A DNA stretch of 64,000 nucleotides from Mycobacterium colombiense CECT 3035 (GTDB lineage: Bacteria; Actinomycetota; Actinomycetes; Mycobacteriales; Mycobacteriaceae). The DNA is taken from positions 3,968,001-4,032,000 of the forward strand of contig NZ_CP020821.1 of assembly GCF_002105755.1 (NCBI RefSeq), given 5' to 3'. Within the stretch, counting starts at the first letter, position 1, and each line of letters starts with the position of its first letter. This document shows, piece after piece, positions 26,540-36,170 of this stretch. The notes under the pieces were generated by a model, which was given only the letters and a program-made list of their open reading frames with translations, searched no databases and was not told the DNA's origin. The translations under genes and the position numbers were made by a program.

Positions 26540-27136
26540 CTAGGGCAATTCGACTTTGCTGGCCAGCCAGCGGCCACCGACGTTTTCCATCGTGACCTTC
26601 ATCCGGCTTCGGTCCACCCGGCCGTCGGGGCGCACCGCGTTGCTGACCGTCTGGTCCACCATCAACAACACCACCACCTTGTTCTTGCTTTGCGATTGGA
26701 TCGCGGAGTCCACCACCGTGCCGTGTGCGGCCGCCTTGTTGTCGATGAGCAACTGCCGAAGCTGAGCACTGGCTTTGGTGTAGGTGTCCTTGAATTCCCC
26801 TGTGGCTCCGTCGAGTACGGCGGAGAAGTTCTGGTCGACCTGGTTGGAATCGATGCTCGTCAGCACCTGGGCATAGTTGACCGCGGTCCGCTCGGCGGCC
26901 TGCCCGGCCTGGCTCACCGTGTGCTCGTCCCATAGCTTCCAGCCCAGCCCGCCGGCGAGGCCGACCGCTCCCGCGTAGACAGCGACGACGAGCGCGATGC
27001 GGGCGTAGCGTTTCCACGGCCGGGCGCCGCCATTCGCGATGCGCCGGCCGGCGTCGGCGGTGGCCTCCTGGTCGTCATCGGGCGGCTTCTCGATGCCTTC
27101 GCCCGTGCTGCACTCCTGCTCTGCGGTGATCGTCAC
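26540..27136 (-). CDS. Mce-associated membrane protein (Mas)
   Basis: A 198-residue protein with a cytoplasmic acidic N-terminus (about 45 residues), one transmembrane helix (ALVVAVYAGAVGLAGGLGW) and an exported NTF2-like domain containing DQNFSAVLDGATGEFKDTYT and LIDNKAAAHGTVVDSAIQ. This is the standard Mce-associated architecture (Rv0177/Rv0178, Rv1973 type), thought to stabilise or assist the Mce lipid importer. It is 36 bases downstream of mceF. A close paralogue lies at 37077-37805 on the opposite strand. Confidence 0.85.
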   Translation of the reverse strand: MTITAEQECSTGEGIEKPPDDDQEATADAGRRIANGGARPWKRYARIALVVAVYAGAVGLAGGLGWKLWDEHTVSQAGQAAERTAVNYAQVLTSIDSNQVDQNFSAVLDGATGEFKDTYTKASAQLRQLLIDNKAAAHGTVVDSAIQSQSKNKVVVLLMVDQTVSNAVRPDGRVDRSRMKVTMENVGGRWLASKVELP

Positions 27137-27172
27137 GGTGGTGCCTCCTTGCGGTCTGGAATGCTCGTGGGT

Positions 27173-28423
27173 TCAGTGGGGCGGCTCTATCGGCAGCACA
27201 GGCCCGCCGTACGGGGTGGGAATGGTGAAGCGCCCCTTCGGGGTTGGGTCCGCCGTTTGACCGAGGTCGGCGCCGGGCGGCGGCCCCGCGGTGTCATCGC
27301 CACCCGGTCGCGGCGCATTCTTCGCGCCCCGGACCAACACCTGGGGATCGTCGTCTCGACAGTAGGTGTAGAGGAAGGGTTCGGGGTAGTCCGCCGATGA
27401 CGATGGCCGCCGCGGGGTGCCGTAGTCGCAGGTGTAGCGCGGGTAGATGTCGGCGGTCGCCCACAGTCCATGCTCGTGCATGGTCGTCATCAGGGCCTCG
27501 AGTGTGGAGCCGCGATAGTCGGGGAAGACCGCGTTCAACGCCGGGATGCGCACGTAGATGATCCGCGCGGTGGTCACCAGGTTGGCCAGCAAGCCCACCA
27601 TGGTGTCGGAGTTGTCGTCGAACAGGTTGTCCACCGTGGACAGGGCGTGCGGGGTCTGATCGACGAATTTACGGTAGCCGCGGTCCATTTTGTTCACGCC
27701 GGTCATGAGATCGCCGACGTTGCGCGACGTCGCACCGAGCCCGGCGTTCTTGTCGGACAGGGTGGTCAGCACCACCCGGCTGGTCTTCAGCATGCTCACC
27801 GTCTGCGGCAGCACCGGGTCGATCGTCGACAACAGGAAGGTCGAACCGTCGATGATGTCGGTGAGCTTCTGCGGGCCCTCCTTGCTCAAACTCAGTTCCC
27901 GCTTGACGATTTCGAGCTTCTTCGGGTCGGTTTGGGCCAGTAGCCCGTCGGCGTCAGCGAGCACCTGTGACAGCGGGATGGGTGTGGCGGTGTGCTGCGG
28001 ACCGATCACGCTGCCGTTCGACAGGAACGGACCGGCGTCGGACGCCGGCTCGAAATCGATGTACTGCTCGCCGGCCGGGGACAGCCCGGACACTCGTACC
28101 GGGCTGGCGGCGGGGATCTTGGTATTGGCTTTGATATTGGCGATGACCTCGACGCCGGTGGGTGTGGGACGCAGCGACTGAATGCGCCCCACCCGGATCC
28201 CCCGGACCGATACGTCTTGGTTGGCCAGTAGCCCGCCCGAGTCGGGCAGCCGGATGGTGACCCGGTAGGTCGATTCCAGCGGATTGATCCGTAGCGCTCC
28301 CAGCGCCAGGTAGGTCACGCCGACCACCAGGGTCAGCACCAGCGCGAGCCCGGACAGCCAGGCGCGCCGGCGGTGGCCGGCCCTGACGGCACCGACGACG
28401 AATCCGCCGATCGTCTCGATCAT
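27173..28423 (-). CDS. mceF: MceF, mammalian-cell-entry lipid transporter subunit
   Basis: A 416-residue Mce protein: N-terminal transmembrane helix (residues about 20-42), MCE/MlaD domain (residues about 50-125; VTIRLPDSGGLLANQDVSVRGIRVGRIQSL), then the long helical domain and a Pro-rich C-terminus. Six Mce proteins form a hexameric tunnel that carries lipid from the outer mycomembrane to the YrbE permease. Start overlaps the mceE stop by four bases (ATGA). The C-terminal TCDYGTPRR and FLYTYC segments carry the Cys residues common in MceF. Confidence 0.9.
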   Translation of the reverse strand: MIETIGGFVVGAVRAGHRRRAWLSGLALVLTLVVGVTYLALGALRINPLESTYRVTIRLPDSGGLLANQDVSVRGIRVGRIQSLRPTPTGVEVIANIKANTKIPAASPVRVSGLSPAGEQYIDFEPASDAGPFLSNGSVIGPQHTATPIPLSQVLADADGLLAQTDPKKLEIVKRELSLSKEGPQKLTDIIDGSTFLLSTIDPVLPQTVSMLKTSRVVLTTLSDKNAGLGATSRNVGDLMTGVNKMDRGYRKFVDQTPHALSTVDNLFDDNSDTMVGLLANLVTTARIIYVRIPALNAVFPDYRGSTLEALMTTMHEHGLWATADIYPRYTCDYGTPRRPSSSADYPEPFLYTYCRDDDPQVLVRGAKNAPRPGGDDTAGPPPGADLGQTADPTPKGRFTIPTPYGGPVLPIEPPH

Positions 28424-29655
28424 CGCGGTGGCTCCGGAATCATGGGATCGGGTGGCGCCTCACCGGGAGGCGCGGGTGGAAGCGGCGGACCGACCGGCGT
28501 CCACGGGCTTTGACCCATTGGTGTTTGGGGCCCACGGCCCACGACCCGCTCCTGCAGCCGCCACAGAACGTACTTGATCGAGCCGATCATGTAGTTCCAG
28601 TCGCGGCGCATAGGGCCGTGAAACGCCGGGTCCCCCTTGAACCCGCCGGTTTCCGCTCCGGTACCCGGCCGCGAACCCATGACCAGCCGGTCGAAGCTGC
28701 CGCGCACCGAGATCGCCTGGCTGGGAGTGGCTTTCACGAACGGCGGAATCAACCGGTTCAGGCCGGCGAGGCTGGTATCGGGGCTCAGCACGACGTCGTT
28801 CCATGCGGCGGCGATGGTGTTGGCGTCCTTGATGACGCTACGGCCCGTCTTGTCGGTCCCGGCGATGGACGGGAACCTGGACAGCTGATGCGTCGTGGCA
28901 CCGAGTTCGCCGACCACGTCGGCGATTTCGTCGGCGTTGCTGGACAACACGTTGGTCGCCGGCCCGATGGCTTGCAGGACGTCGGTGATCGCCTGGTTCT
29001 TCTGGTCCAGCCGGTCGGCAAGGGCGGCCGTTTCGGTCACCGCGGCATCGATCTGGTCCGAGCGCGAATTGAGTTTCCTTAGAAGGAGATTGGTTCGGTT
29101 GATCAGGTCTCCGAATGCCCGTCCCTGGTCGCCGGTCGCCTTGCCGGCGCCGTTGACGATATTCGTGAAATTGCGGACCGAGCCTCCATTGACCAGCAGC
29201 GCGGCCGAGCTGAGCACGCTCTCCACGGTGGCGGCGGCGCGGGTGGCCGGCAGGCCGATGGTGTCGCCGCTCTTCAGTAGTGGCGCGCCGGGGTCGATCG
29301 GGGCCGGCGGCTTGATCGCCACGAACACGTCACCGAGCGGGGTCGCCGACCGCAGCTCGGCGGTGCTGCCGACCGGGACGCGGACCCCGTCCATGATTCG
29401 CAGCGTCGTCACCGCGGTGTAGTTGCGCGCGACCATCGATTCGAGCTGCCCGACATCGGCGCCGGCGAGTTTGACCTTCGCATGGGCCGGCAGGTTCAAC
29501 GCGTTGGAGAAGACGGCGTTGAGCACGTATCCGCCGTTGCCGATGCCCGGTGCCGGCAGCGGCAGGCTGGACAACCCGTTGGTGGCGCAACCGGAGCTGA
29601 CCATGACTGCGGCGAGCCCCACCGTCAACGCTTTGTGCTTGGCCGCGTTCATCAC
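28420..29655 (-). CDS. mceE: MceE, lipoprotein subunit of the Mce transporter
   Basis: A 411-residue lipoprotein with signal peptide and lipobox (SSGC, Cys at residue 23). The MCE domain follows (NALNLPAHAKVKLAGADVGQLESM), then the helical tunnel region (GKATGDQGRAFGDLINRTN) and a Pro-rich tail. In mycobacteria the E subunit is consistently the lipoprotein (LprK/LprL/LprM/LprN type). It overlaps mceF by four bases; its own first base coincides with the last base of the mceD stop. Confidence 0.9.
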   Translation of the reverse strand: MMNAAKHKALTVGLAAVMVSSGCATNGLSSLPLPAPGIGNGGYVLNAVFSNALNLPAHAKVKLAGADVGQLESMVARNYTAVTTLRIMDGVRVPVGSTAELRSATPLGDVFVAIKPPAPIDPGAPLLKSGDTIGLPATRAAATVESVLSSAALLVNGGSVRNFTNIVNGAGKATGDQGRAFGDLINRTNLLLRKLNSRSDQIDAAVTETAALADRLDQKNQAITDVLQAIGPATNVLSSNADEIADVVGELGATTHQLSRFPSIAGTDKTGRSVIKDANTIAAAWNDVVLSPDTSLAGLNRLIPPFVKATPSQAISVRGSFDRLVMGSRPGTGAETGGFKGDPAFHGPMRRDWNYMIGSIKYVLWRLQERVVGRGPQTPMGQSPWTPVGPPLPPAPPGEAPPDPMIPEPPR

Positions 29656-30770
29656 TACTGCCCCATCGCCGAGAGACCGTCGAGAATGTAGGTCAGGCCG
29701 AAGTCGGGCCCATAGTCTTGCAGTGTGCCTGTGCTGCAGCCGAGTTGGCGCAGGTGCATGAGGTTGCAGAGCTCCTTGGCGGACTGGCTATCGGTCAGCG
29801 CCTTATCGAGCAGCCCGTGCACGCGTATCGCGCCGTTGTTCTGATCGACGGTGTTGTACAGGTTCTCCAGCGTCATGGGGAGCACGTCGAGCATCTCCGA
29901 AACCCCGCGCTGGTCTTCGATGATGGTCTTGGCGGCGGTGTCGCCGTTGCGCACCGCCTGCTTGAGGTTGTCCCGGTTCTGCTCGAGTAGCATGGCGACC
30001 TCCTCGAGGATTCGGTTGATGGTGCGCCCAGTGCTACCGGTTCCGAGCTTTTCGTCGGCGAGCATCTGGCTGAGCTGCCGTGTCGTGGAACCGAATTGGC
30101 GCAGCTTGGTGTCATTGCGTGCGGCCGCGTCGGTGATCGAGCTGAGGTCGGTGATGATCGTGGTCAGCTGCTCGCGGGTGGTTCCGCCACGCTCGGAGCT
30201 GAGCCGCAGAGCGTTGGAGAGCTCGTCGAGGGCCGACAGGATCTTCTTGCCATTGCCGTCGGTGATGGCGACCGCGGAGTCGCTCAGGTCGGCGATGGGT
30301 CCGCCGCCCTTTCCGTCGCCCTTGAGCGATTTGGACACCTTGTCGAGCATGTCGAGCACGCGATCGAAGGCCACCGGCGTCTTGGTTCGGGTCAGTCCGA
30401 TCGTGTCGTGGTTCTTCAGCACCGGCCCACCCCGGTACGGCGGGGTCAGTTCGACCTGCCGATCGGTGAGGATGGAGGTGGTGATCGTGACCGCGCGGGC
30501 GGCGGCCGGGATCCTGACCTTCTTGTCCACCGTCAGCTCGGCCTCGACGTAACTGCCTTTCGAGGTGACCTTGCTGACCTTGCCCACCGGCATGCCGAGG
30601 ACCGCAACGACGTTGCCTTCGTAAAGGCCGGCGGCGCTGTCGAATTGCGCGGTCACCGTCATGGTGTCCAGCCGGGACTTGACGTAATGGCCGACTACCC
30701 CGATGGTGACGGCGGCCAGCGCCGCGGCCGCGGCGCCCACGGCGATGAGCTTGCGCCTGCCGGAAATCAT
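29655..30770 (-). CDS. mceD: MceD, subunit of the Mce lipid transporter
   Basis: A 371-residue Mce protein: short basic start MISGRRK, membrane helix LIAVGAAAAALAAVTIGVVG, MCE domain (TAQFDSAAGLYEGNVVAVLG, PVGKVSKV, RAVTITTSILTDRQVELTPPY), and a long helical region. ATG 30770 overlaps the mceC stop by four bases (ATGA). A glycine-rich turn, GDGKGGGPIADLSD, interrupts the helices. Confidence 0.9.
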   Translation of the reverse strand: MISGRRKLIAVGAAAAALAAVTIGVVGHYVKSRLDTMTVTAQFDSAAGLYEGNVVAVLGMPVGKVSKVTSKGSYVEAELTVDKKVRIPAAARAVTITTSILTDRQVELTPPYRGGPVLKNHDTIGLTRTKTPVAFDRVLDMLDKVSKSLKGDGKGGGPIADLSDSAVAITDGNGKKILSALDELSNALRLSSERGGTTREQLTTIITDLSSITDAAARNDTKLRQFGSTTRQLSQMLADEKLGTGSTGRTINRILEEVAMLLEQNRDNLKQAVRNGDTAAKTIIEDQRGVSEMLDVLPMTLENLYNTVDQNNGAIRVHGLLDKALTDSQSAKELCNLMHLRQLGCSTGTLQDYGPDFGLTYILDGLSAMGQ

Positions 30771-31813
30771 TTGCAGTCCTTGAAGTACTGGATCATCTTG
30801 AATTCCTTGGCGCGACCGCTGATGGCACACATCCACGAATCGATCGCGAGGCCGTTGGGCAGGTTGAACTCGACGACCGGTCCGTAACCGGTGGCGTTGG
30901 TCAGGCCGCGCAGGGCCACCGGGGCGACCTGCAGAAGATTGCGCAACAGGTCATCGTGCTGGCCGACCATGTTCGTCAGTTCGTGCAGGTTGGCGAACAA
31001 CTCGTCGAGCAAAGGCCGGTTGTTGACCACGACCTTGTCGAGCTGGTCGACAAGGTCCGTCAGGCCGGCGAACATGGCATGGAACGTGGCTTCGCGCGCG
31101 ACCAGGTGTCCGAGCAGATCCTGTCCCTGATCCATCAGGTGCCCGATGTTGGTCTGCTGGCGCCGCAGGGTATTGACCACCCGCTCAGTGCTTTTCAGCA
31201 GCGTGCCGAGCTGGCCCCGGCGGTCCGCAGTGATCGTGGACAGGGTCTGCAGATTCGCGACGGCCTGCGGAATCAGTGGCGGCACCCCGCCGAGCTGCTT
31301 GCCCAGCACCGCGAGCGACTGGGCGAACTGGTCGGAGTCGACTTGCTCGAAGGTCGTGGTCGCGTCCTCGAGCAGCGATTGCAGGTCGTAGGGCACCTCG
31401 GTGTGTGCCAGGCCGATCGTCTTGGCCGGCAGCGAGCCCGGTCCGTCGGGCACCAGCTCGAGGTAGCGTGAACCGAGGATCGTCATCACCTTGATCACCG
31501 CTCGGGTGTCCTTGCCCAGCGCCACGTTGTCGCGCACGCTCAAACCCGCTTCCACGTGATCGCCATCGAGTTTCATGCTGGTGACGTGCCCGACTTCGAT
31601 GCCGGCGATGGTGACAGGGTTTCCGGGTCGCAGCGTTGCGGCTTGCAGGAATTCGGCGGTGTAGTGCGTATACCCGACACCGAGAAGCTTGATTCCCAAT
31701 GCGGCCGCGACGAGGACGGCGACCAGCACCAGTCCCGCCAGCCCGAGCCAGGTCCTGTTGTACGACTCCAGCGGGCGGCGCCGCGCCCACCGGGCCGGCA
31801 GCGATTCAGCCAT
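30767..31813 (-). CDS. mceC: MceC, subunit of the Mce lipid transporter
   Basis: A 348-residue Mce protein with an N-terminal helix (WLGLAGLVLVAVLVAAALGI), an MCE domain (AEFLQAATLRPGNPVTIAGIEVGHV, MTILGSRYLELVPDG) and a helical region. It ends after WMCAISGRAKEFKMIQYF, without the Pro-rich tail seen in several other C subunits. The start overlaps the mceB stop by eight bases. Confidence 0.9.
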   Translation of the reverse strand: MAESLPARWARRRPLESYNRTWLGLAGLVLVAVLVAAALGIKLLGVGYTHYTAEFLQAATLRPGNPVTIAGIEVGHVTSMKLDGDHVEAGLSVRDNVALGKDTRAVIKVMTILGSRYLELVPDGPGSLPAKTIGLAHTEVPYDLQSLLEDATTTFEQVDSDQFAQSLAVLGKQLGGVPPLIPQAVANLQTLSTITADRRGQLGTLLKSTERVVNTLRRQQTNIGHLMDQGQDLLGHLVAREATFHAMFAGLTDLVDQLDKVVVNNRPLLDELFANLHELTNMVGQHDDLLRNLLQVAPVALRGLTNATGYGPVVEFNLPNGLAIDSWMCAISGRAKEFKMIQYFKDCK

Positions 31814-32885
31814 TGGCCATGTTCCTGCATCGCGGGGTGTGCCACCCCAGGTTCTTTGTGGTGATCGGATACGCGTTGCCCGGCGTGGCGGCGTTGACGA
31901 TGAAGGTGGTGATGTCGTTGAGACCGGGGAAGAAGCCGGCCGCGTTCAGGTCGCACGCGTAGGCATTGCCGTAGGAGCCCTCGCTGACGATTCGCGCAAA
32001 GCCCTTGAGCAGCAACGGCAGATTGTCACCGGTGAAGGCCAGCTGGGGTTCGATGCCGGCCATGTGCTTGCTGAACCCGGGCTCGCGGGTGATCAGTTCG
32101 TTCAGCGACGGATCCACGTCGTCGGCGATCGCCGAGAGCCGACGGGTCACCTGAGCGATCGAGCCCACCGAGTCCTGCAGCGACGCACGCCTGCCGTCGA
32201 AATTGGCGACCGCAGCACGTGTTTGGTCCAGTGCGTGATCGAGGTCGTCGTTCTGGCGGGCGACGGTGTCGGTGACCTTGGTGAGGCTGCTGATGAGGTC
32301 GCCCAGCGATTGATCGCGGGCGGACAACGTGCGGGTGATCGTCGACGTCTGCTCCACCAGCAGCGGGATGGACGCCTGATCACCCTGCAGCGACTGCAGC
32401 ACGCCCTTGGTCAGGTCGTCGGCGTCCTTGGCGTTGAGCAAGGTGAACAGCGGCTCGAAACCGTTGAGCAACTTACCGACATCGAAGGACGGGTCGGTCT
32501 GCTGCACCGGTATCACGCTTCCGGCGGGCAGCGGTCCGCGGTTTCCGATTTCTCCCAACGACAAGCCCAGGTAGCGCTGCCCGATGATGTTCTGGTAGGT
32601 CACCGACGCGACGGTGTTGCCGTACAGGCGCTGCTCGTTTTCGACGATGAACGAGACCTTTGCCAATTTGCCGGTGAGTTCCACGTTTTCGACGCGGCCG
32701 ACCCGCACGCCGGCCATCCGGACGTCATCGCCGACGCGTAACCCGTACACGTCGGTGAACATCGCCGCGTAGCCGGTGGTCGGTCCGGCCACGTCGCGCC
32801 GCAGGGTGGCGTACACCATCCAGGTCACGGCGATGGCGAGTGCCATGAACATCGACAGACCGATCAGCGGACCCCGGACCTTCAT
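31806..32885 (-). CDS. mceB: MceB, subunit of the Mce lipid transporter
   Basis: A 359-residue Mce protein: N-terminal helix (LIGLSMFMALAIAVTWMVY), MCE domain (YAAMFTDVYGLRVGDDVRMAGVRVGRVENV, seen in parts; VTYQNIIGQRYLGLSLGE) and a helical domain ending near CDLNAAGFFPGLNDITTF. ATG 32885 overlaps the mceA stop by four bases. A longer frame from 33002 is only read-through of the mceA region. Confidence 0.9.
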   Translation of the reverse strand: MKVRGPLIGLSMFMALAIAVTWMVYATLRRDVAGPTTGYAAMFTDVYGLRVGDDVRMAGVRVGRVENVELTGKLAKVSFIVENEQRLYGNTVASVTYQNIIGQRYLGLSLGEIGNRGPLPAGSVIPVQQTDPSFDVGKLLNGFEPLFTLLNAKDADDLTKGVLQSLQGDQASIPLLVEQTSTITRTLSARDQSLGDLISSLTKVTDTVARQNDDLDHALDQTRAAVANFDGRRASLQDSVGSIAQVTRRLSAIADDVDPSLNELITREPGFSKHMAGIEPQLAFTGDNLPLLLKGFARIVSEGSYGNAYACDLNAAGFFPGLNDITTFIVNAATPGNAYPITTKNLGWHTPRCRNMANG

Positions 32886-34441
32886 TTCGGCCCACCCGCC
32901 GGCTGCTGCCGGGGTGTCAGCGAGACCGCCGTGCCGCGCGCCACCGGGCCGAGCAGCAACTGCGTCGCCACCGACGCCGGCCGTCCCTGGCCGGTGATCC
33001 AACCCAGCTGGTCGCGCTCGCGTTGGCTGCCAACCGGACCGACGTTTCCGCCGTACCCCGATGGTGCGACCGCACCGGGCCGTCCCGGGTTCGGTGCCGG
33101 CGGCGGACCCTCAGGGGGCGGCGCGTCGTCGGGATCGGCGGTTCCCGGAACTCGGGGAGCCGGGCCGGTCGGCCACGGCCACCACGGCAGCGGCGGATTG
33201 GGGTCCTGCAGGTTCGGGTTGGGGTTGTAGAGCGGCGGCCCGACGGGGACGAGGTTGTTGTCGGGCCCGATCCGGGTTCCCGGCGGCGGCGCCAGATCCG
33301 CGGGCGGATGGTAGTTCTGCGGCAGCAGAACTTCGGGCAGGTCGGGGCGCACCGCAATGGTCGGGGCGGTATAGCAACTCGGCCCGAGTAACTGACCGTA
33401 ACGGGGGCAGTCGGCGCGCGTATAGGTGTAGGTCGGGGTCAGCGCCAGATTGACCCGCATGTTTCCCGTGTCGAGTTCGGGATCCCATACCTCCTGGAAG
33501 AACTTGTCGGACAACCGGTTCAGTCTGGTGAAGATCGGCACGAACTTATCGCTGTGCAGCGCGAACACACCCAGGGCCGGCGTGAGGTGCTGCGTCATCT
33601 CGATCAGCTGATCGGTGTGGTTGTCGAACGCTTGCCGGCTCACCCCGAAGGTGTGGTGCGAACCGGTGACCAGAGACCGGAACTGCTCACGCTTTTCGAC
33701 CAGGGTCTGCATCGGTTTGACCGCGTCATGCAGGACGTCGACAAGGTCGGGCGCCGTGGACTGCAGGCCGCGGGTGGCATCCAGCAGCGCTGAAACTGTA
33801 GAGGGTCCGGGGTCGGTCGTGACGATCCCGTTGAGCTCATCGAGCACCCGGGTCATCTGCGCGCCGGCGGCGAGCAGCGCGGGGCGCCGGTTATTTGTGG
33901 CGGCCGCGACGGCGGCCAGTATTCCCACGCTGTGGTCTTCGCGGCCGCGGCCGGTCGCGGCAAGGATGTCACGCAGCTTGCTGATCGTGGTCTGGAAGAT
34001 CACCGTGGAAAGCTGCGAGTCTTCCGGGATGCGCGCGCCGCTGCGGATGCTCGAACTCGGGCGGCCGTCGACGAGTTGCACCGACGAGACCGCGAACACG
34101 TTACTGGGCACCACACGTGCGGTCACCGCACCCGGAATGTCCTTGGCGTATTCGGGTTTGAGGTTGATATGCACATAGTTGGGTTTGCCGTAGGCCGCCG
34201 GGATCACGTTGTCGACGGCGCCGACGAGCAGCCCGTGATATTTCACATCGGAGCGGGCCGGCAATCCGTCGCCGACGTTGGTCAACTCGGCGACCACGCG
34301 GATGTAGTCGTTGAGCCGGCCGGTGGATTTCAGCAGAAGGCTGCCCGTGACCAGGCTCGCTATCAGCAGCACCGCGGCACCCATGGCGAGCAGCTGATGG
34401 TCGGAAGGGCCCCGCCCGTCGAAATCCAATGAATTCGCCAT
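32882..34441 (-). CDS. mceA: MceA, subunit of the Mce lipid transporter
   Basis: A 519-residue Mce protein: N-terminal helix (LLAMGAAVLLIASLVTGSLL), MCE domain (AELTNVGDGLPARSDVKYHGLLVGAV, read in parts; PGAVTARVVPSNVFAVSSVQL), a helical region to about residue 370, and an unusually long Pro-rich disordered C-terminus (about residues 390-519, PPPEGPPPAPNPGRPG). MceA is the first Mce subunit and contacts the YrbE permease. Its first base follows the yrbEB stop directly. The operon type (mce1, 2, 3, 4 or a MAC-specific one) cannot be fixed from sequence alone. Confidence 0.9.
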   Translation of the reverse strand: MANSLDFDGRGPSDHQLLAMGAAVLLIASLVTGSLLLKSTGRLNDYIRVVAELTNVGDGLPARSDVKYHGLLVGAVDNVIPAAYGKPNYVHINLKPEYAKDIPGAVTARVVPSNVFAVSSVQLVDGRPSSSIRSGARIPEDSQLSTVIFQTTISKLRDILAATGRGREDHSVGILAAVAAATNNRRPALLAAGAQMTRVLDELNGIVTTDPGPSTVSALLDATRGLQSTAPDLVDVLHDAVKPMQTLVEKREQFRSLVTGSHHTFGVSRQAFDNHTDQLIEMTQHLTPALGVFALHSDKFVPIFTRLNRLSDKFFQEVWDPELDTGNMRVNLALTPTYTYTRADCPRYGQLLGPSCYTAPTIAVRPDLPEVLLPQNYHPPADLAPPPGTRIGPDNNLVPVGPPLYNPNPNLQDPNPPLPWWPWPTGPAPRVPGTADPDDAPPPEGPPPAPNPGRPGAVAPSGYGGNVGPVGSQRERDQLGWITGQGRPASVATQLLLGPVARGTAVSLTPRQQPAGGPK

Positions 34442-35299
34442 TCAACCACCGAATCTCGCGCCGGCGTCGATGCTCCACAGCGCCATCGTGAGCAGCATGT
34501 TGACCATGATCACCACGGTGATGCTCGCCCGCATGGCATGCCCGGCGGCTACCCCGACGCCCTCCGGGCCGCCGGAGGCATAGAAGCCGTAGTAGCACTG
34601 CACGGTCGACGAAAGCCACACGAAGACAACGCACTTGATCACCGAGTAGGCGATGTCTTTGGCGCTCAGCATCATGGTGAAGTAATGCAGGTACGGGCCG
34701 ACGGATCCACCGCTGATCACCTCGGCGACGACCTGACACGTCAGATAGGTCACCGCCAGGCAGGCGATGTAGAGCGGTATCACCGCGATCACGGAGGCCA
34801 TGAGCCGCGTCGTGACCAGGAACGGAATGGGGCGGATGGCCAGCGATTCCAGGGCATCGATCTCTTCGGCGATACGCATGGCACCCAGCTGCGCGGTGAA
34901 CCGGCAGCCGGCCTGCATCGCGAAAGCCAGCGATGCCATGATCGGCGCCAGCTCACGGGTGTTGACCAGTGAGGAGATGATGCCGGTGGCGGGACCCAGG
35001 CCGAGGAGATTGAGGAAGTTGTAACCCTCCACGGCGACCAGTGCGCCTGCGGTGAATCCGAGTACCACCGCGACGCCTGCCGTGCCACCACCGACGACGA
35101 TCGAGCCGTTGCCCCACGCGATGTTCGACAGCAATCGCAGGAATTCCGTGCGGTATTGGCGCAGCACGGACGGGACGGCGAGCACGGCCCGGGCGAAGAA
35201 CAGCAGCATGTGGCCCAACCGCATGGTCGGGGCGGCCGCCGCCCGATAGGCGCCGAGGATCGGCCGGGCGAGCGTGGGGACGTACGTGGACGCCGTCAT
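34442..35299 (-). CDS. yrbEB: YrbEB, MlaE-type permease subunit of the Mce transporter
   Basis: A 285-residue inner-membrane protein of the MlaE family with five or six membrane segments. The conserved cytoplasmic motif is IAEEIDALESLAIRPIPFLV (EExDAL), which couples to the ATPase MceG. Features also include GFTAGALVAVEGYNFLNLLG and a C-terminal half rich in TM segments. Its start lies one base after the yrbEA stop, so the two are coupled. MceG is encoded elsewhere in mycobacteria and is not in this window. Confidence 0.9.
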   Translation of the reverse strand: MTASTYVPTLARPILGAYRAAAAPTMRLGHMLLFFARAVLAVPSVLRQYRTEFLRLLSNIAWGNGSIVVGGGTAGVAVVLGFTAGALVAVEGYNFLNLLGLGPATGIISSLVNTRELAPIMASLAFAMQAGCRFTAQLGAMRIAEEIDALESLAIRPIPFLVTTRLMASVIAVIPLYIACLAVTYLTCQVVAEVISGGSVGPYLHYFTMMLSAKDIAYSVIKCVVFVWLSSTVQCYYGFYASGGPEGVGVAAGHAMRASITVVIMVNMLLTMALWSIDAGARFGG

Positions 35300-35300
35300 G

Positions 35301-36170
35301 TCACAGCCCCGTCCTGGGGTACAGCGCGTTGTACAGCTCGCTGATTCCGACGTTGACGATCATCAACACCAGGATCGACTCCACCACTGCGGCGTTCACC
35401 GAGTTCGCGACTCCCGCCGGGCCGCCCTTGGTGAATAGCCCTTTCTGGCAGGCGATTACCGCCACGATCGCGCCGTAGATCACGGCTTTGAGCAGCGCGA
35501 CGACCATGTCCTCCGTGGTGGCGAACGACGAGAACGTCGCCACGAAGCTTCCCGGGGCGCCGCGCTGGAAATAGACATTGAAGAGGTAGCTGGCCAAAAA
35601 CCCTACGAAGCAGGTGATTCCGGTCAGGGCGACACCAACCATGACGGCCGCGGCGAAGCGGGGCACCACCAAACGGCGAATCACCGAGACTCCCATGACC
35701 TCCATGGCGTCGGTCTCCTCGCGCATGGTGCGGGAGCCGAGATCGGCGGTGATGGCCGAGCCGACGGCGGATGCCATGAGAACCGCGGCCACCAGCGAGG
35801 CGGCCTGCCGGATCACCGCGAGTCCACTGGCCGCCCCGGCGAGCGACGTAGCGCCGACCTGGTTGGCCAGCAGGGCGAACTGAATCGACAGCGTCACCCC
35901 GATCGGCAGCGCCACCAACACCGTCGGCAGCACCGCCGTGGCGGCCATGAACGCTCCCTGGCGGATGAACTCCGCCCACTGGAACCGCCCGGTGAACAGG
36001 TCGACCATGCAGTACTCGATGGTGCGTATCGCGAGGATGTACTGCTCGCCGAGGGTGTTGAGGGACGCCAGGGGGTGCCGCACGACGTATCCGGCGGACC
36101 ACTCTTGGATAGTGGCCACATTGTCGGGCGCCCGGTCGTCGTTGAGCGCGCGGTCGTCCTGCGCGGTCAT
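35301..36170 (-). CDS. yrbEA: YrbEA, MlaE-type permease subunit of the Mce transporter
   Basis: The first gene of the mce operon: a 289-residue MlaE-family permease with a 60-residue polar N-terminus and five or six membrane segments. The EExDAM motif is in REETDAMEVMGVSVIRRLVV. YrbEA and YrbEB form the heterodimeric membrane channel that receives lipid from the Mce tunnel. Hydrophobic blocks QVGATSLAGAASGLAV and ALLKAVIYGAIVAVIACQKG are typical. Translation starts at ATG 36170; the 298-base region upstream should hold the operon promoter. Confidence 0.9.
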   Translation of the reverse strand: MTAQDDRALNDDRAPDNVATIQEWSAGYVVRHPLASLNTLGEQYILAIRTIEYCMVDLFTGRFQWAEFIRQGAFMAATAVLPTVLVALPIGVTLSIQFALLANQVGATSLAGAASGLAVIRQAASLVAAVLMASAVGSAITADLGSRTMREETDAMEVMGVSVIRRLVVPRFAAAVMVGVALTGITCFVGFLASYLFNVYFQRGAPGSFVATFSSFATTEDMVVALLKAVIYGAIVAVIACQKGLFTKGGPAGVANSVNAAVVESILVLMIVNVGISELYNALYPRTGL